This document shows, one piece after another, positions 36,621 through 49,025 of a stretch of 64,000 nucleotides of DNA (position 1 is its first letter; every line of letters begins with the position of its first letter). A model generated the notes under the pieces. That model had not been told where the DNA came from, ran no database searches, and saw only the letters and a list, made by a program, of their open reading frames with translations. Position numbers and translations under genes: made by a program. Source of the stretch: Gnetum montanum (taxonomy: Eukaryota; Streptophyta; Gnetopsida; Gnetales; Gnetaceae). The stretch spans positions 433,737-497,736 of the forward strand of contig MNCI01027123.1 of NCBI GenBank assembly GCA_015680685.1, read 5' to 3'.

Positions 36621-37029
36621 AAATCTACTACTCCAAGGATGGAACATAGTCCTTATGCACATTCACTAGTTGCTAGCCCATCAAATTCCCCTTCCAATCC
36701 TTGGCCACTAATGCCACCACTTGTTATGTAAGGGGAATTTCCATTACAATCATAGTAGAGGAGAGCTACAAGGGAAGTGAATATATAGATCAAGGATCTT
36801 ACTAGCAAACTAAGGGCCAAACGAAGAAACATCTTTTCTTTAGGACAAGTCCTAAAAGTTGGCATAGTCAAAACTTCATTGGGACAAGCTTCTCCTACAT
36901 CAGATCCACCTACCAATAATGAGCTTCCAATATCATTAAACAAAAACATGCAAACTATTATGCTTACAATAATAGTCATGGACTGGATTAAGGTAGGGCC
37001 ACTCCCTAAGAAGAGAATTGATCCATGAG

Positions 37030-37391
37030 TTCCTTTGATTTATCTATGAGTAGTTGGAAATCTACCATGCAAAGCTCTATTAAACTTAGGTTCCAAGGTA
37101 AATTTGATCTCCTACAAAATATATTAAGCATGGAACCTACCATCCTTAAAGGAGTGTAATATTATGTTGGAGCTTGCAGATCAATGTGTTACCATTCCTT
37201 TAGGACATATAGAGGCTATGGTAACCACTATTAATGGGTGGTCTTATTTGAAAGACTTTCTTGTAATCGATGTGAAAAATAAAAAGAAGGAATTTCCAAT
37301 TATCATGGGAAGGGCATGGCTTAGCACAATCGACGCTAAGTTAAGTATGAGAGATTTATTTGTCGAAATCTCTAAGAAAGAAAAGCACTGA
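37030..37391 (+). pseudogene. Retropepsin-like aspartic protease of element B
   Basis: The active-site region reads ALLNLGSKVNLIS (about 37071-37110), where the family has LLDSG or LLDLG. The catalytic Asp is therefore changed to Asn (AAC). The rest is well kept in an open frame at 37164-37391: LELADQCVTIPLG, GWSYLKDFLVIDV, FPIIMGRAWLSTIDA, a flap and core typical of gypsy proteases. The enzyme would process the gag precursor. It is close to the protease of element D. A TGA interrupts the link to gag. Confidence 0.85.
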
Positions 37392-40089
37392 CCCATATAC
37401 ACATAGTGGATTTCATGCATCACTACTAATAGAAAAGGATGCAATCATGGACCAACCTTCCAAAATGTCAACATAGTCATTATACCAATCCACAACAACA
37501 ATGAAAAGCAAACATGTGCAAAACAAAGAGAAAGGGCCACCAAACCAAAAGACACCTTGTAGCTAACAATTGAGAACTTTCAAGTGTCTAAAATATGCAT
37601 GGAATAATCTGACTCATTAATTTCCATTCTAAGAAAATGACTCCAACTAAGGACATAAAAAAAATTAATAAATAATAATCATGCACCAATGGGAAAAGAA
37701 AACAAGAACTTAGATGATCAAAACTTAACCACCATCAAGATCACATGGGATAATAACAAAATAGTTAAATCAATAAATATGGTAAGTGAATCATCTAGAG
37801 TGTATGATCTAAGAGATCTAGAGAGCATTTCCTGAACACTCATCCATGAGTTCAGTCATGGGGGAGATGCCTTATCTTGATCCTAGAATTAATAAGTGTT
37901 TTTCCTTTTTTTTATTTTATACTTCTTTTCACTCTTTCACATTCTTTGATACAATTTTTCCTATTCTTTCACTTTTTCATTTCTTAAAATTTTGATACTC
38001 TTTCACATTTTTCAATCCTTTAATGATATTTCATTCTTTGAAATTTTTCATTTTTTATACTTATTTCCAATTCTTACTATCTTTTTCATACTTTGTTTTC
38101 ATTTCCTTTGTAAATAATTTTTGATTGTTAATAAAACATACCAAAAATAAGGCAAGATGTAGTTCAATAAAGTGAAAATTTCTCTATGTTATCAAGTCAT
38201 AAGGAACTGATTATTTGAACAATGAACCCACACCATCCATCCATTCATTCCATTAATAAGAGGTTATTACCATGGCCATAATGATATTATTTTCCATCAA
38301 ACAACTAAGAATAAACTTGTGATCATTATGCCTAGATTGAAAAGTGAAGAACCAAGTGGGAATGTAAAGGGTGTGACATCAATGGGATATGTGAACTCTC
38401 TTGGATTACTTCTATTAATTCTATCATGTTGCTAAGGTTGTATTATATCCTTGTAGATCTAATGAAAAATGGGAGTAATATTACAATAAGTGCTACCTTA
38501 CCATGTCATTGGAAAGGCATGTTACCCATGCTTGAAGGTAGTCCTCGGGTAAGGTTGACACGAATAAAAATAACAAAGCATAGAATAAATTTCTAGGGGT
38601 CCCATTGGAAAGACATGTTACCCATGCCTAAAGGTCAACGTCTTCTTAGAAATTGAAAAAAAAATCCATGAATAAACTCCTCCCTTTTATAATCTACCAA
38701 GTGATGATACTCCTTGCAACAGTGGTAGTCTTACAATTGTGACTCCAAGTGATGAAACAATGTAATGTCACTAGAATGTTGTTTTGAATTGGTTTGAATC
38801 TTGGATAGAAAGGTAATGATTACTTTAACCACTAATAAAGCACAAGAATTCATTATGTCTATGGTAAGACACCTAACATCCCAATTTCTACAATCCTTCT
38901 AAGTCCATTTCATCTCAGTATAAGAATAGCCATAACTTATGGTTTTTGTGTAACATAGTGTTATTTTCAAAATTCAGTGGTACTAACATATATGTTTTGC
39001 TAAATATGTATGTGTTATATTCAACTTCTTAAGTGCCTAAGAACACTTCTAGGTGTGGTTATACAAGGGCATTAAGGGCTAGAACGTGCTTTGGGGAGGA
39101 CCCGCTTGTATAACTATTGTATCTTATACCTACCAAGCCATTCGACATCAGCTTGAACCTTCTAGCATCAAAAAACATCCATAAAACTTCCCATATCATT
39201 AAAACTATCTATTCAACCAACATGGATTCATTACCCTTCTTATCCATCTCATGAACTTTCATCACCTGAGATTCCTTCTGTATAAACTTTCAATGAAAAA
39301 TTTTTGAAAAATATGCATCTATCTATAGCTAAGGCCCTTTGAATATGCTTTCAACCTTCTAGAAATTCAAAGGAATCATTTTTATCCTTAGAACTTCATG
39401 AAAAATGAAAATTTCTAGCCTTCCCAATATCGAAGCAACCTCGATATCGGATCCCCGATGTCTTATCCTCGAGATTAGATTGCAATAAAACTATATATAG
39501 GTAAAGACTTAGCAAAATTATTCATTTCTCATATTTTCACCCAAGGTATATTTTTCAAAAATTCTTCTTTGATTTGTGCTCTCATCTCCTAGCTTTCCCA
39601 AGCCATATCTTCCATGTTATTACTTCAATTTTTGTGATTTTCAAATCTATTTGATCCCAAAGTGATCATCTTAGTCATGGGGGGTTCTAATGAGAAAAAT
39701 ATAAGCTAATCTTTTAAAATTTTCTAATTCCTAGAAGGTATTTTAAGGGTGAGCTAATTTTTCAAAATTTTCTAACATATTGAAGGTATTTTTAAGGGTA
39801 AGTATGAAGTGAAACTTGAAATTTTTAATGAAAAATCAATCATATTAAAGCCAAAACACTTACATAATTCTCTTAAAGAACCATAACCATCATTACAAGT
39901 CATACACAACAACAAAATAGATACTTATGAAGGTTTATAAGGAAATTAACACTTATGGGGTAACTTTTTGGAAATTTATCTAACTCTACAATCATAAACT
40001 AAGAACTTATGAAAACTAAGGGTATGAGTAAGGTATGGAATTGTTAAGAATATATGAGAATACCTTAGTAATTATAAATTATTGATGAT
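37392..40089 (+). other. Non-coding middle of element B
   Basis: This is where RT, RNase H and integrase would be expected. It holds a T-rich block (37900-38100), a stretch matching element A, and the unoccupied counterpart of the solo-LTR site (about 38510-38535). GATATC-type palindromes lie at 39425-39465 (CCTCGATATCGGATCC). I see no pol motif on either strand. Confidence 0.6.
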
Positions 40090-42840
40090 TACATATGGCC
40101 CCAAAGAGAGGAGCACAAGGAGGATCCTCACAAGCCATAAGTAAATAACCAAGAGACCAAGGCAGAGGTTAGAGGACAAGAACTAGAACACACGAAGCAA
40201 GAAGCCCAATCCTTTAGCATTCATCAAGATACTCCTGCTACTAGACAGTTAGCCCAAGGAGAGGTAGAGGAACCAGAAGTGCAAGGACGACACCTTACAT
40301 TATTACACGACTACCTCCAAGCTATCCAAGAGAAGTCCATATTGACCATAGTAATTGTGGAGATAAACTTTGAACCATTTGTGAATTTTACCCCAAAAGT
40401 AGTAAAGAAAAAACTCAAAGTGTTACCATTATGGCCCATCCTATCTAATAATGAAGAATGGTACCTTGGGGAAACTTATAAATTTTGGCACAATAAATAA
40501 GGGGACACCACAGGAAACATTGGAGGAATCTCAGTCTCATTCTCAATCAAGGTGATAGCTAAAGCTCTCAACATACCCAATGAAGGGGCAAAGGTAGCAC
40601 ACCTATCCACCAAATTAGATGCTGAAACTAGGAAAAGTATGGCTAAAATAGGCATATGGAAAAGAGGATAAGGGATATAACAAATTAACTCTAGATGAAA
40701 GAACATATTTCAAGACTAGCACCTATCACTTGTTCCAAACAAAAAGACAAAATAGATTATTCACTTATGCGACTAGAATAAGTGTGATCCTAATGGGCAA
40801 ATACAACGCTAATCTTGCATAACTCTAGTTCATGGAGATTCAAAGGTGATTTGAAGAAAATAAGGTAGGGAAGCCAATACTTCCATTCCCTTGCCTTATT
40901 AGGAAGTTATGCAAATGAGCCATAATCTTGGGGTATAGCAATGATGTTCCTAGGAGGGCCTACAATGCTTCATGTGCTAAAATGCTTAAACCAGCATCAT
41001 CTAGGAAAGACCATGAAGAGGAATAAATTGTTGCTAGGGAAACCACATAAACCACTAAACAACAAAAGCAAGTAAGACCTAGTGGCTAGAAGCAAGAGCA
41101 ACAACAGTGGCAATAACAACAATAACAAGTTCAACCATTTCTGCCAAAAGATTATAGATCATCAATGAGTTATCTGCAATAAATTGTAGAGACAATAAGT
41201 TGGGTAACAAGGGAGGAAGCTAACCTCTATGGAGTTATTGAAAATTCCATATAGCCCACAGTTTCTATTGATCTTGTGCATGGAAAAATCTCACTACAAT
41301 CAAGAGAAGAGGTTCAATGTCACAATAGATCTTTGGGAATGCTACATCACTCCAAGTGATGCTAGAAATTGGAGAGAGAGCCATAGTTGTGATAATGTAG
41401 CACTAAGATCCAATGAGATCAAAGAGTCATTCAACATATCTATTCTACCACCAGTAGATCTAACTAGAGCTAGAGATGCTCAAATGCTAGCTAAAACCTC
41501 AATGAATCCTACTAACCATGAAGATGTGCTCGATTGACTGCTGTAGACTAGGTAAGTGATGGCAATACTTTTCAACATCCCAAGTGATGTCACTGTAGTA
41601 CAATCCGAATTGATAGCAACAAAAGGTAAACTAGTCATGATAAAAACCAAGGTAGAGCATGCAAAAGTAGAAATCCATAGACTCCAAGAAGAGCTCACAA
41701 CCCTAAGAGCTAAACACAAAGACCCAGCTCAATTCATTACGCTTGACTAGCTAGAGTAATTCAAAATAGAATAAATGAATTATTTGATGGAGTAGAATAA
41801 ATAGATGGAAATTATGAAGGAGAAAGCGGTGTGGAATGCCTCCATAGTAGAAGCACAAATATATGCACATGCTAAGGCACTCACTAAGGTCCAAGAAGAG
41901 AAAAAATAACTTGCTACAATAATATGAGGTTAACCACTATAGAAAAAATGGAAGAACATCCTAGAAGAAAGAATCCACCAATTAAGAGAACAATTGGTGA
42001 GGGTCAACCAAGACATGAGCTGCCTCGCATGAGAAAATAGAATCCTCTTAATGAAGGAGGTATGCATTATCTATCAGAAAACAACCATTGAAATCAATGC
42101 ATGGTAGAATTAGGAAAAGAAACATGAAAGGCTCAAAGAACACTTTCATGATAAAATGGGGATGTACAAATAGATTAATCAAAAGGAGATCCAGATGGCA
42201 AAGGTCATAATCAGTTCTATATTAGCACAAAATCCTTATTGGAAACCCATCTTGGACACTTATGCCCATGTCCAGCAAGCGAAAGTGAGGAATAAAGACC
42301 TAAAAATAAAGGACTTGAAAGAATACATGAGGTTAGATAACCTTCTTTATGCTAATTTGGCCATGTTAATAGTAGGTAGGTCCAAAAATGAGCTTGAATA
42401 GTAAGTAGCAACCACATACGCATTGTATGAGAAAGAGTTTGCAAATCGCAAAGATGCTTTACAAAAACTCTAGATGGAAAACTATGGGTTGGAAGTAATC
42501 AAGGTTGGCTACCAAGGACTAAAATATGTAGTAATGAACCTAGCCAAAAGATTGTCTGATTATCATGAATTATGTAAAAAGGCCAAAGCATTCAAAGAGG
42601 AGACTGGGTAGTTTGCAACTTGGTATGTCAAGGCCAATTAGATTTTTTCATAGATGTCATGTCCATGGGATGTACCCACTTCATTACACATTACACAACA
42701 AGCATGGATAGTGCATGGTCCATGAATGGAGAAATAAAAGCTTTAGGTGCTCATAAACCAATACAAAGTTCAAAAGCCTAATGATAAGGGGAAGCAACCA
42801 ATGAAGGAGCCACCACCACTAGGAACTACCTAGGCTATAA
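40090..42840 (+). pseudogene. 3' accessory ORF of element B
   Basis: This is a long decayed coding stretch between the middle region and the 3' LTR. Readable parts are an acidic/Gln-rich start, FEPFVNFTPKVVKKKLKVLP (within 40279-40500), a segment with ISVSFSIKVIAKALNIPNEG, and coiled-coil-like frames at 41556-41750 and 42195-42401. The last contains DLKEYMRLDNLLYANLAML. That last block aligns by eye with the C-terminal part of element C's accessory ORF (YIKLVNLHYSNLEML), so the two are homologous. Its function is not known. I see no catalytic motif or transmembrane run. Stops are frequent. Confidence 0.6.
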
Positions 42841-43027
42841 CAAGCTTCATCCAAATTTTATTTTTGTTAAAGTTGTCATGTCATATCTTATGTCATTTTT
42901 GTAAACACCATTGCTTCATTCAAGAGTCATGTATATAGTAGTCAATGTCATCTAAATTTGCCTTCCAATTTTGTAAGGAACTCTATCCTCATTTGTTTTT
43001 AACTCAAGGATGATTTTTCAATCATTC

Positions 43028-43036
43028 ATGGGGGTA
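43028..43036 (+). other. Polypurine tract of element B
   Basis: ATGGGGGTA lies directly before the TGATAAA that opens the 3' LTR. The same GGGGGTA (as TACCCCC) adjoins the LTR of element D. Confidence 0.65.
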
Positions 43037-43923
43037 TGATAAATTTCATTTTGCAATAGCTACGATATTAGGCATCTAATATCGAAGCCAAAATATTACG
43101 TATCTAATATCAGAGCCCATGATACAACATCAAAAATTTGATATCATTCTACATGTGCCTGCTTATAAATGCAACACTTAGGTGCATGGTCAAACAAAAC
43201 TCTTTCAATTTGTTTCCATGAACTTATACTTATCTATTAGAAGTTTGAATTCCCATAGTGTAGTGTGAATTAGTGAATGACATCTTTATTCGAGCATTTT
43301 GTACTTCGGCACAAGTGTGACTAGAAATAAAAATCAAGCTATTTCTCACTATTGTAGCATTATCCTAAATTTACTATTTACTTAGCATAATGTTTACTAT
43401 TTACACTTAGAATAATTTTCTTACTATTTCTTAGTTAATGATTTAATTTTCCATGCACTTTACCATTACTATTGTTAAGTAGAATAAGTATGACTAATCT
43501 TGAACACTAAGTGTGATTACTTGGAAACCTAGTAGTGTTATCGCTTAGTACACCCAATGGAAATACACTTAGTAATCCCAATGGTAGTTACATGAAGCCC
43601 AAGGTGTGAATGGAAGATTAGGACTAGATGCTTATCATCATGGTCTAGAATAGTATTTACTATTTTCCTTAGACTTAGACTTATTTTCACTCTTGACCTT
43701 TGTAGCTAGGAGATATGGCCCACCAACGTCAGTATATCATACACCTAACCGAGAGCTAAACCATACACATAGATTATACTAGCTCCAAGTGGGAAGATAA
43801 TGATCTTGAACTTTAACTAATTACTAGCATAATCACATTACCTCATCCACAGATTACGATTAGGCTACGTGTGAACACTGGTATCTTGTATGGTTGGGTG
43901 CTGGATTACTCCACCACTCATCA
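43037..43923 (+). repeat. 3' LTR of element B
   Basis: It opens TGATAAATTTC, closes CCACTCATCA, and is 887 bp. TATAAAT is at 43164-43170 followed by ACACTTAGGTGCATGG. Compared with the 5' LTR it has many substitutions, a ~25-bp gap near 43195 and a compensating insertion near 43252. Confidence 0.92.
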
Positions 43924-43928
43924 AGTAG

Positions 43929-44200
43929 TAATGCCTAGAAATGGTATCCAATACATGGTTCAAAAATGGGTTCAAAAATGGTAACAAAAAGTTATCTTTG
44001 TAAGTTACCATGTTCAATAGCTTGAAATTAATACAAACCCTCCATTTTTCACCTTTCTTTAGCACTATCACAAGTGATCTAATCCACTTGCTATGAACCC
44101 TACCTGAAGGATTTGTTCAATCTCCTCTTTCATGATCTACTTTAGTTTAGGGTTCAACCACCACTATAATTGGCTCTTTTGCTTCATGAAAGGATCTATG
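43929..44200 (-). pseudogene. Reverse transcriptase of element C, upstream part (right of the B insertion)
   Basis: Minus-strand frame: SLVIVLKKGEKWRVCINFKLLN, then MVTYKDNFLLPFLNPFL, then LDTISRHYY at the insertion point. These are the first RT motifs of gypsy pol (family form WRVCIDYRKLN, with Asp-to-Asn here). Reading continues at 33379 after element B. The open frame extending to 43865 is an artefact that runs on into the LTR of B. Confidence 0.88.
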
Positions 44201-44479
44201 TAGATGTGGTTCTGGCATATCCTAGCATCAATTCTAGTGAGTTTAGGATATGACCAAGCAAAGGTTGTTGGCCATTTATTAACCACTTGTAATAAGTTCT
44301 TTTTCTACATAAGAGAAAAGTTAGCATTGATGATAACTAGCTTTCCATTGTTTAAAAATACATATTCCATTTCATTTGGTAAATGTCTCAACTCAAGGAC
44401 TCTTATTTAAATCTTTTAGGGATCTCCAACTCTCCCCAATTGGTTTCATCAAGTTCTTCATCAGAGAGTTGGTGATGAA

Positions 44480-45180
44480 CTTACTCTAGTTCATTCATGT
44501 CTTTAATGTAGTAACTCGTAAGGCTTTTAGTTGATTCCATACATATTGTTGAGATACTATCAAGTTTAGTTATCAATGACTGGGTGTCCTCCTATTTTTT
44601 GGCTATTGCATATAGGCACCTTTGAATCTCTATCACATCAACACACTGTCCACATGCTGTGATAGATGTGATTTTTACAAACCACAATTTCTACACACAG
44701 TTGCACCTTGTGTCATTGTATATGATACATGGAACATGCTTTCTCTCGATCTTTTCAAATTCATTTTCCTTCAAAATTTTCAAGGAAAGTTCTATGATTA
44801 TTAGTCATGCATCTATTGCGCTCAACCACATCCTTTACATAATGATTGAAAAGTCCCTCTTATAATTATCCACATGAATCATCAGGAAGTTAGCAAGATA
44901 GAACCACCCATAGATGGTGGTCACAATGTCCTTCACTAGTCCCAAGGGAATGGTGATGGACTAATTTGCCAACTCAAGACAAATGTTTCACTTCTTGAAT
45001 GGAAGGAGGTTCTAGGCTTTGTATATTTCATGAAAAATAAATTTCATAGAACCTAAGTCCAAAAGAGCATTACAAGGCTCATTTACAATGATTTGCAAAT
45101 AAATGAGGGGACTTCTAGGATTATATCTTGTCTTAAAAAGGTGTCCAACCTTAATCTAATTTATGACAGCATGGGTCAAC
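44480..45180 (-). pseudogene. Retropepsin-like protease of element C and linker to RT
   Basis: The active site reads ALLDLGSM (about 45065-45085), with the Asp retained. It is followed by LELAN-SITIPLGLVKDIVTTI, GWFYLANFLMIHV and FSIIM-RMWLSAIDA (44780-44980), matching the proteases of B and D. Upstream is SPLIYLQIIVNEPC. The linker carries CLYAIAKK and a cysteine-containing stretch also seen in D. Several stops. It is placed between gag (right) and RT (left). Confidence 0.82.
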
Positions 45181-45469
45181 ATCATAATATGCACTTTGGG
45201 AGGCATTTATATTGAAGGGACCTCGAAGGAGGCTGCAAAGAATGAGGGAGAAGTAGGTTCATTAGTAGCAAGTGTTTGTGAGAGCTTATAAGGATTGTTG
45301 GTTTAGAAGAAAGATTTTTTTTTAGGGTTTGTTCTCTAAACCACTCAGCTAAGAAGCCAGTTGTAAGTTGACAACCATCATGATGTTTCTTTGCTATGAC
45401 TGGGTAGGAATTTTGACCTACATGGATGGAACTAGTGGTAACTGAATTAAGGATGGAGGTACATGTGTA

Positions 45470-47752
45470 GAAAGATGAGAAGGGTAGAATGGAAATGGGG
45501 ATCCCCCTATTGTAGATTAAGCTCTATAGTATTTAAGAGGGTAGTAGTGGTGCTGAAGGGAAGCATGACTAGAAGAGTCATGCAGAGAAATCATCTATTG
45601 AACATAGTACCCATAGGGATCTAGCTAATGGTAAAGGTACTGCTACCTTGGTGGTGGAACCCCATGACTATGGATGCTGCCACTACTAGTACTACTCATG
45701 AGGTTGCGGTGGAGCTCCACTTGGATAGTAGGCTTGCTATTGGTGGAACTTCCTGTAGTTTCCTTGAGGATAAGGTAACCTCCTAGGTGCTTGTCTTTTC
45801 ATCAATCTAGGATTCAACATGTACATCCTAGATTCTTGCAAGTGTGACACAATTTGGCAACATCCCTTAGGATGTTTGTATTGGTAGATGTCACACCTAC
45901 CATCATCATCTATCTTAGATTCCACAACCTCTTTAATAGCAGTTACTTTTCCCTTACCCCTTTGATGAGCATGTTCAACCTCTTTCATTCTCCTTTAGTC
46001 ACAACCACTATTGTTCTCTTTGGACTCTTCTACAATTCTAAGGGCAATTTGAAATTTTTTGTCCAAAGAATCCCACATTTTATCTACCTTGGCCGATATT
46101 TCAAAAATAGGTTTTTGGATCGACAAGGTTTTACATTATACCACTTCATCAAGTGGGACCTCCTTCTCATTATCACAGAACAAGACTTTCCTTTTTTGAA
46201 TGGAAGGATCCTTGTCATACTCCTTCACACTTTTCCTTTCCCACAACTCACCTTCTTCTTTGACCACCTACCTAATCATCCTTTAGATCTGATGGGATCT
46301 AAGTTCTAAATGCCTCCCTTTGGCATAGACCCCAAGAGTTCTTCTTGCTTTTATTCAAGGCCCATCTATGATATAGCAGAGATGCTTTCTTTAAGAAAAT
46401 CCATGGCCTGTGCACATATGCAACAAAGAGTAATATTTGTCCATGGCCACATCCAAGCATTCATGTATTCCTTGTCTTCATCCATGGATCACTTTTTTGA
46501 GATTGGACACTTCGAAGTATGTCTAATACTTGTCATTCATGAGTTCAAGCATCGTACTCCATCATCTGATTGATTCTAGTTCTAAGGACCAGTACCAACT
46601 TTCGACCTCCTTAATGAGTATCCTTGGGAATAGCTTTAGTTTTTACCAGTCATTTTCAACATTTTGTAAGAAATAGGCATCATGAAAGACCTGAAAATTA
46701 TTTTGTACATTTGAGTTATATCCCCCTTTGAACTTGGGGATATTGTTCATATCTAACCATTTGATTCTGCTATCTTTCACATGCCTCATTGGAATTCTCA
46801 CAACCTTTGCAATGTTTAGCATGTTTCTTGTTGCAAGCAAAGGCTCATCATAGTCATAGCCCCTATGATGACCATGATGCCTATGATGTCCTCTACTATC
46901 CCTTCCTTCATGGTGGTAGGCCTCCCTTGATTACGCACATCCTTGGTCTCTACTAGTCCAAAAAGCCCTACAATCACCTTTGTCCCACTGGTCACCTCCA
47001 TTATAGTCACATCCTCTATAGCTCCAATCAAAACTAGACAAGGAAGAAGATGAGGATGCCAAAGCTGAAGAGGAAGGAAAGCCAGCACTAGCATAGTTCC
47101 TGCTACCTTCTCTTCTTCGATCATAACCATGATCATCATGCTTGTCATCATTGCAATGCTTGTCCACGTTCCTACCTTGACTCCCATCTTTGAAGCCTCC
47201 ATGGTCATGGGACCCATTCTTTACTGATCCAAGATTATTTACAATGGACTATAAGTTCTAGTTAGGGCCTCCTTCATCAAAAAAGAAGGGAGGAAAGTTA
47301 GTGTTTTGAGAACCCCCAGACAAGGAATCCTCACCTTCCTTCTAGCCTAGTATGAATAAGGGGTTTGTGAACCATTTCCCCTTCAATGCCTCATAATGCA
47401 TCTCCTATTGCCGATCTTTCTTGCATTGTGCCTTAGTGGGATGATAATCCTGATAGTTGTGGTCTTGTACAACATATTCAGCATTGAGCCCCTAGATGCC
47501 CAATTTCATGAGAGTTTGGAGCAACATCGCAAGAACTGATCAATCATATGACAACACAATGTTTCCCTCCATGTCCCTTCACCACAACTTTTCATCCTGA
47601 TGTAGGATGAAGATGAAGTTTGGCACATACTCATGAGGATTAGTATAGCCCACTCTACATTGTTGGGACACTAGTGGTTTTGACCCTTCAGACCTTTGAT
47701 TGAAAGTATTCTTGAACAACAACAAAGATTCAGCCCTATGAGAAGAAGACAT
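45470..47752 (-). pseudogene. Decayed gag of element C
   Basis: A plausible start codon is at 47752-47750 (MSSSHRAESLL), 127 bases inside the primer site. The N-terminal Ser/Arg/Asp-rich region is at 46931-47200. LLATRNMLNIAKV and DMNNIPKFKGGYNSN (46643-46840) open the capsid-like domain. The zinc-knuckle-like motif CDIYQYKHPKGCCQIVSHLQ and RRLPYPQGNY are in 45737-45988. A Tyr/Pro/Gln-rich tail follows. Several frames on both strands overlap it as shadows. Stops and frameshifts inactivate it. The order and sequence match gag of A and B. Confidence 0.85.
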
Positions 47753-47879
47753 ATTAGTTGGAAAGAAAAATAATGTGATTTTACAATGATTAGTATTTTT
47801 AATGAGAGACTTTAAGGTTCATGACAACGTCATCAAATAATTTCACTAACTCCTAAATAGTGCACGTGGTTAACTAAAG

Positions 47880-47898
47880 TCCCCAACAATGATGCCAA
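47880..47898 (-). other. Primer binding site of element C, tRNA-Asp type
   Basis: On the minus strand TTGGCATCATTGTTGGGGA directly follows the LTR end. It matches TTGGCGCCGTTGCCGGGGA except for transitions. Confidence 0.8.
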
Positions 47899-48704
47899 TG
47901 ATGAGCAACAAGTAGTCCCTATGCCCAACCATATGAATCACTAGAGTTCACTAAGAGATCTTGTCAAAATCCATAGACTTTAACTCTCTAAGTACACTAG
48001 GTCTAGAAAGTGAATCTAATGTACGTGATCATTGTCTTCTCAGTTTCACTTGTGAAGTGCAAGTGTATGGTTAAGTGTAACTAAGGCATATGATATTTAT
48101 CATTTTATATTTATTATTTAAATTTCTTAAGTACGAGAAAATAAACTAATTAAATGTATGATTAATCTAGTAAGTAACTAATATTTAGCTAATCTTAACA
48201 TAAGCATCCATTCCCACTTTTTGTATACATTTTGAACACGTTGCAACGCTACTAGGTTACCAAGCGTTAACATATGCTCAAAGTGGTCATACTTATGTGT
48301 ATTAATTCACAATTAATTAATTAATTGATTGAATGCATTAAAGTAAAATTCTTAAATAATAAATACATTAAGCTAATTCCAAATGTTGCAACATTTGTAA
48401 AGAAAGCTCATCTTTATTATTGGTCACACCGAGGTGCTTAAGTACATCAATGTTCGAATAAAGATTTGTACACTTCTCTCTCCTACTGTGAGCACTTAGA
48501 AAATATTCTAACTATTAAATTAATGAAATGCAAGAGATTCACTAGGATACTAACAATCAATGTCATAAATGCAGCTAGTTCCCACATTTATATAGATGAC
48601 AGAAAACACTACGTTGATGTGTATGCATTAACATGTCAAACTCCATGTGGACATGATCTCATCAATGGGATTGCATCAACGTAGCCCATGAATGTGACTC
48701 ATCA
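47899..48704 (-). repeat. 5' LTR of element C
   Basis: In plus orientation it runs TGATGAGCAAC...GACTCATCA, 806 bp. It matches 25165-25996. The primer site abuts its left edge (minus-strand downstream side). Confidence 0.85.
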
Positions 48705-49025
48705 CTCCTATTCAATGAAGGCTTCATAGAGATCTCACATTGAAAGAAAGAGAAAAAGCAAAAGAAAAATTCTCAATAATTGGTAGTATAGAAATTATGC
48801 TATTATAAGTCATAATGAGATCTAGGGTTTCATCTTCATGATTTAGTTAAATCAATGGATGGGTTAATTTAAATGTAAATCTAATGATGATGATTAGTTC
48901 CAAAAAGAAGGGTTGTTCCATAAATAATAAGTGGAATTCAAGAAGCTTAATAAAACAAACATTGCATGGAAAGAATATACCCTATGGGATTAAAGCCTCA
49001 TGTTATGCTAATTTATGGGGGGGGT
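48705..49025. other. Flanking DNA right of element C, no gene recognised
   Basis: AT-rich, stops in all frames. A G8 run at 49017-49024 adjoins the next feature. Confidence 0.4.

Larger units (their letters stand above)
33385..43923 (+). mobile_element. Element B: Athila-like gag-protease element with accessory ORF, nested in element C
   Basis: It is 10,539 bp long, with 887-bp LTRs at both ends (33385-34271 and 43037-43923). Perfect AGTAG target duplications flank it (33380-33384 and 43924-43928). The interior holds a primer site, gag, protease and a 3' accessory ORF in that order. I see no RT, RNase H or integrase between protease (ends 37391) and accessory ORF (starts ~40090); that space is T-rich and non-coding. 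It inserted into the RT gene of element C in the opposite orientation. The LTRs differ visibly, so insertion is old, but later than C. Confidence 0.93.
25165..48704 (-). mobile_element. Element C: full-domain Athila-like Ty3/gypsy element, split by element B
   Basis: Two direct LTRs on the minus strand (3' LTR 25165-25996, 5' LTR 47899-48704) bracket all expected parts. Reading leftward these are primer site, gag, protease, RT, RNase H, integrase and a 3' accessory ORF. Flanking pentamers CTTCT (25160-25164) and CTCCT (48705-48709) differ by one base and fit an aged target duplication. Without the 10.5-kb insertion of element B the element is about 13 kb. The FPDE-containing RNase H tail and tRNA-Asp-type primer site point to the Athila group. 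Every gene has stops or frameshifts, so it is dead. It is the only copy here that had the enzymes for its own movement. Confidence 0.85.

Noticed and set aside
36653-36979. Minus-strand frame of 108 aa
   Set aside because: Antisense to the gag-protease linker of element B; no recognised domain.
43865-43928. RT frame continuing left past 43929
   Set aside because: The frame runs by chance into the LTR of element B; real RT stops at the target duplication.
45854-46573. Plus-strand frames of 151 and 87 aa
   Set aside because: Antisense to the gag of element C, whose minus-strand motifs are clear.
46816-47217. Minus-strand frame of 133 aa rich in Met, Ile, Val
   Set aside because: Alternative frame of C gag; the Ser/Arg/Asp-rich frame (46931-47167) fits the other gag copies.
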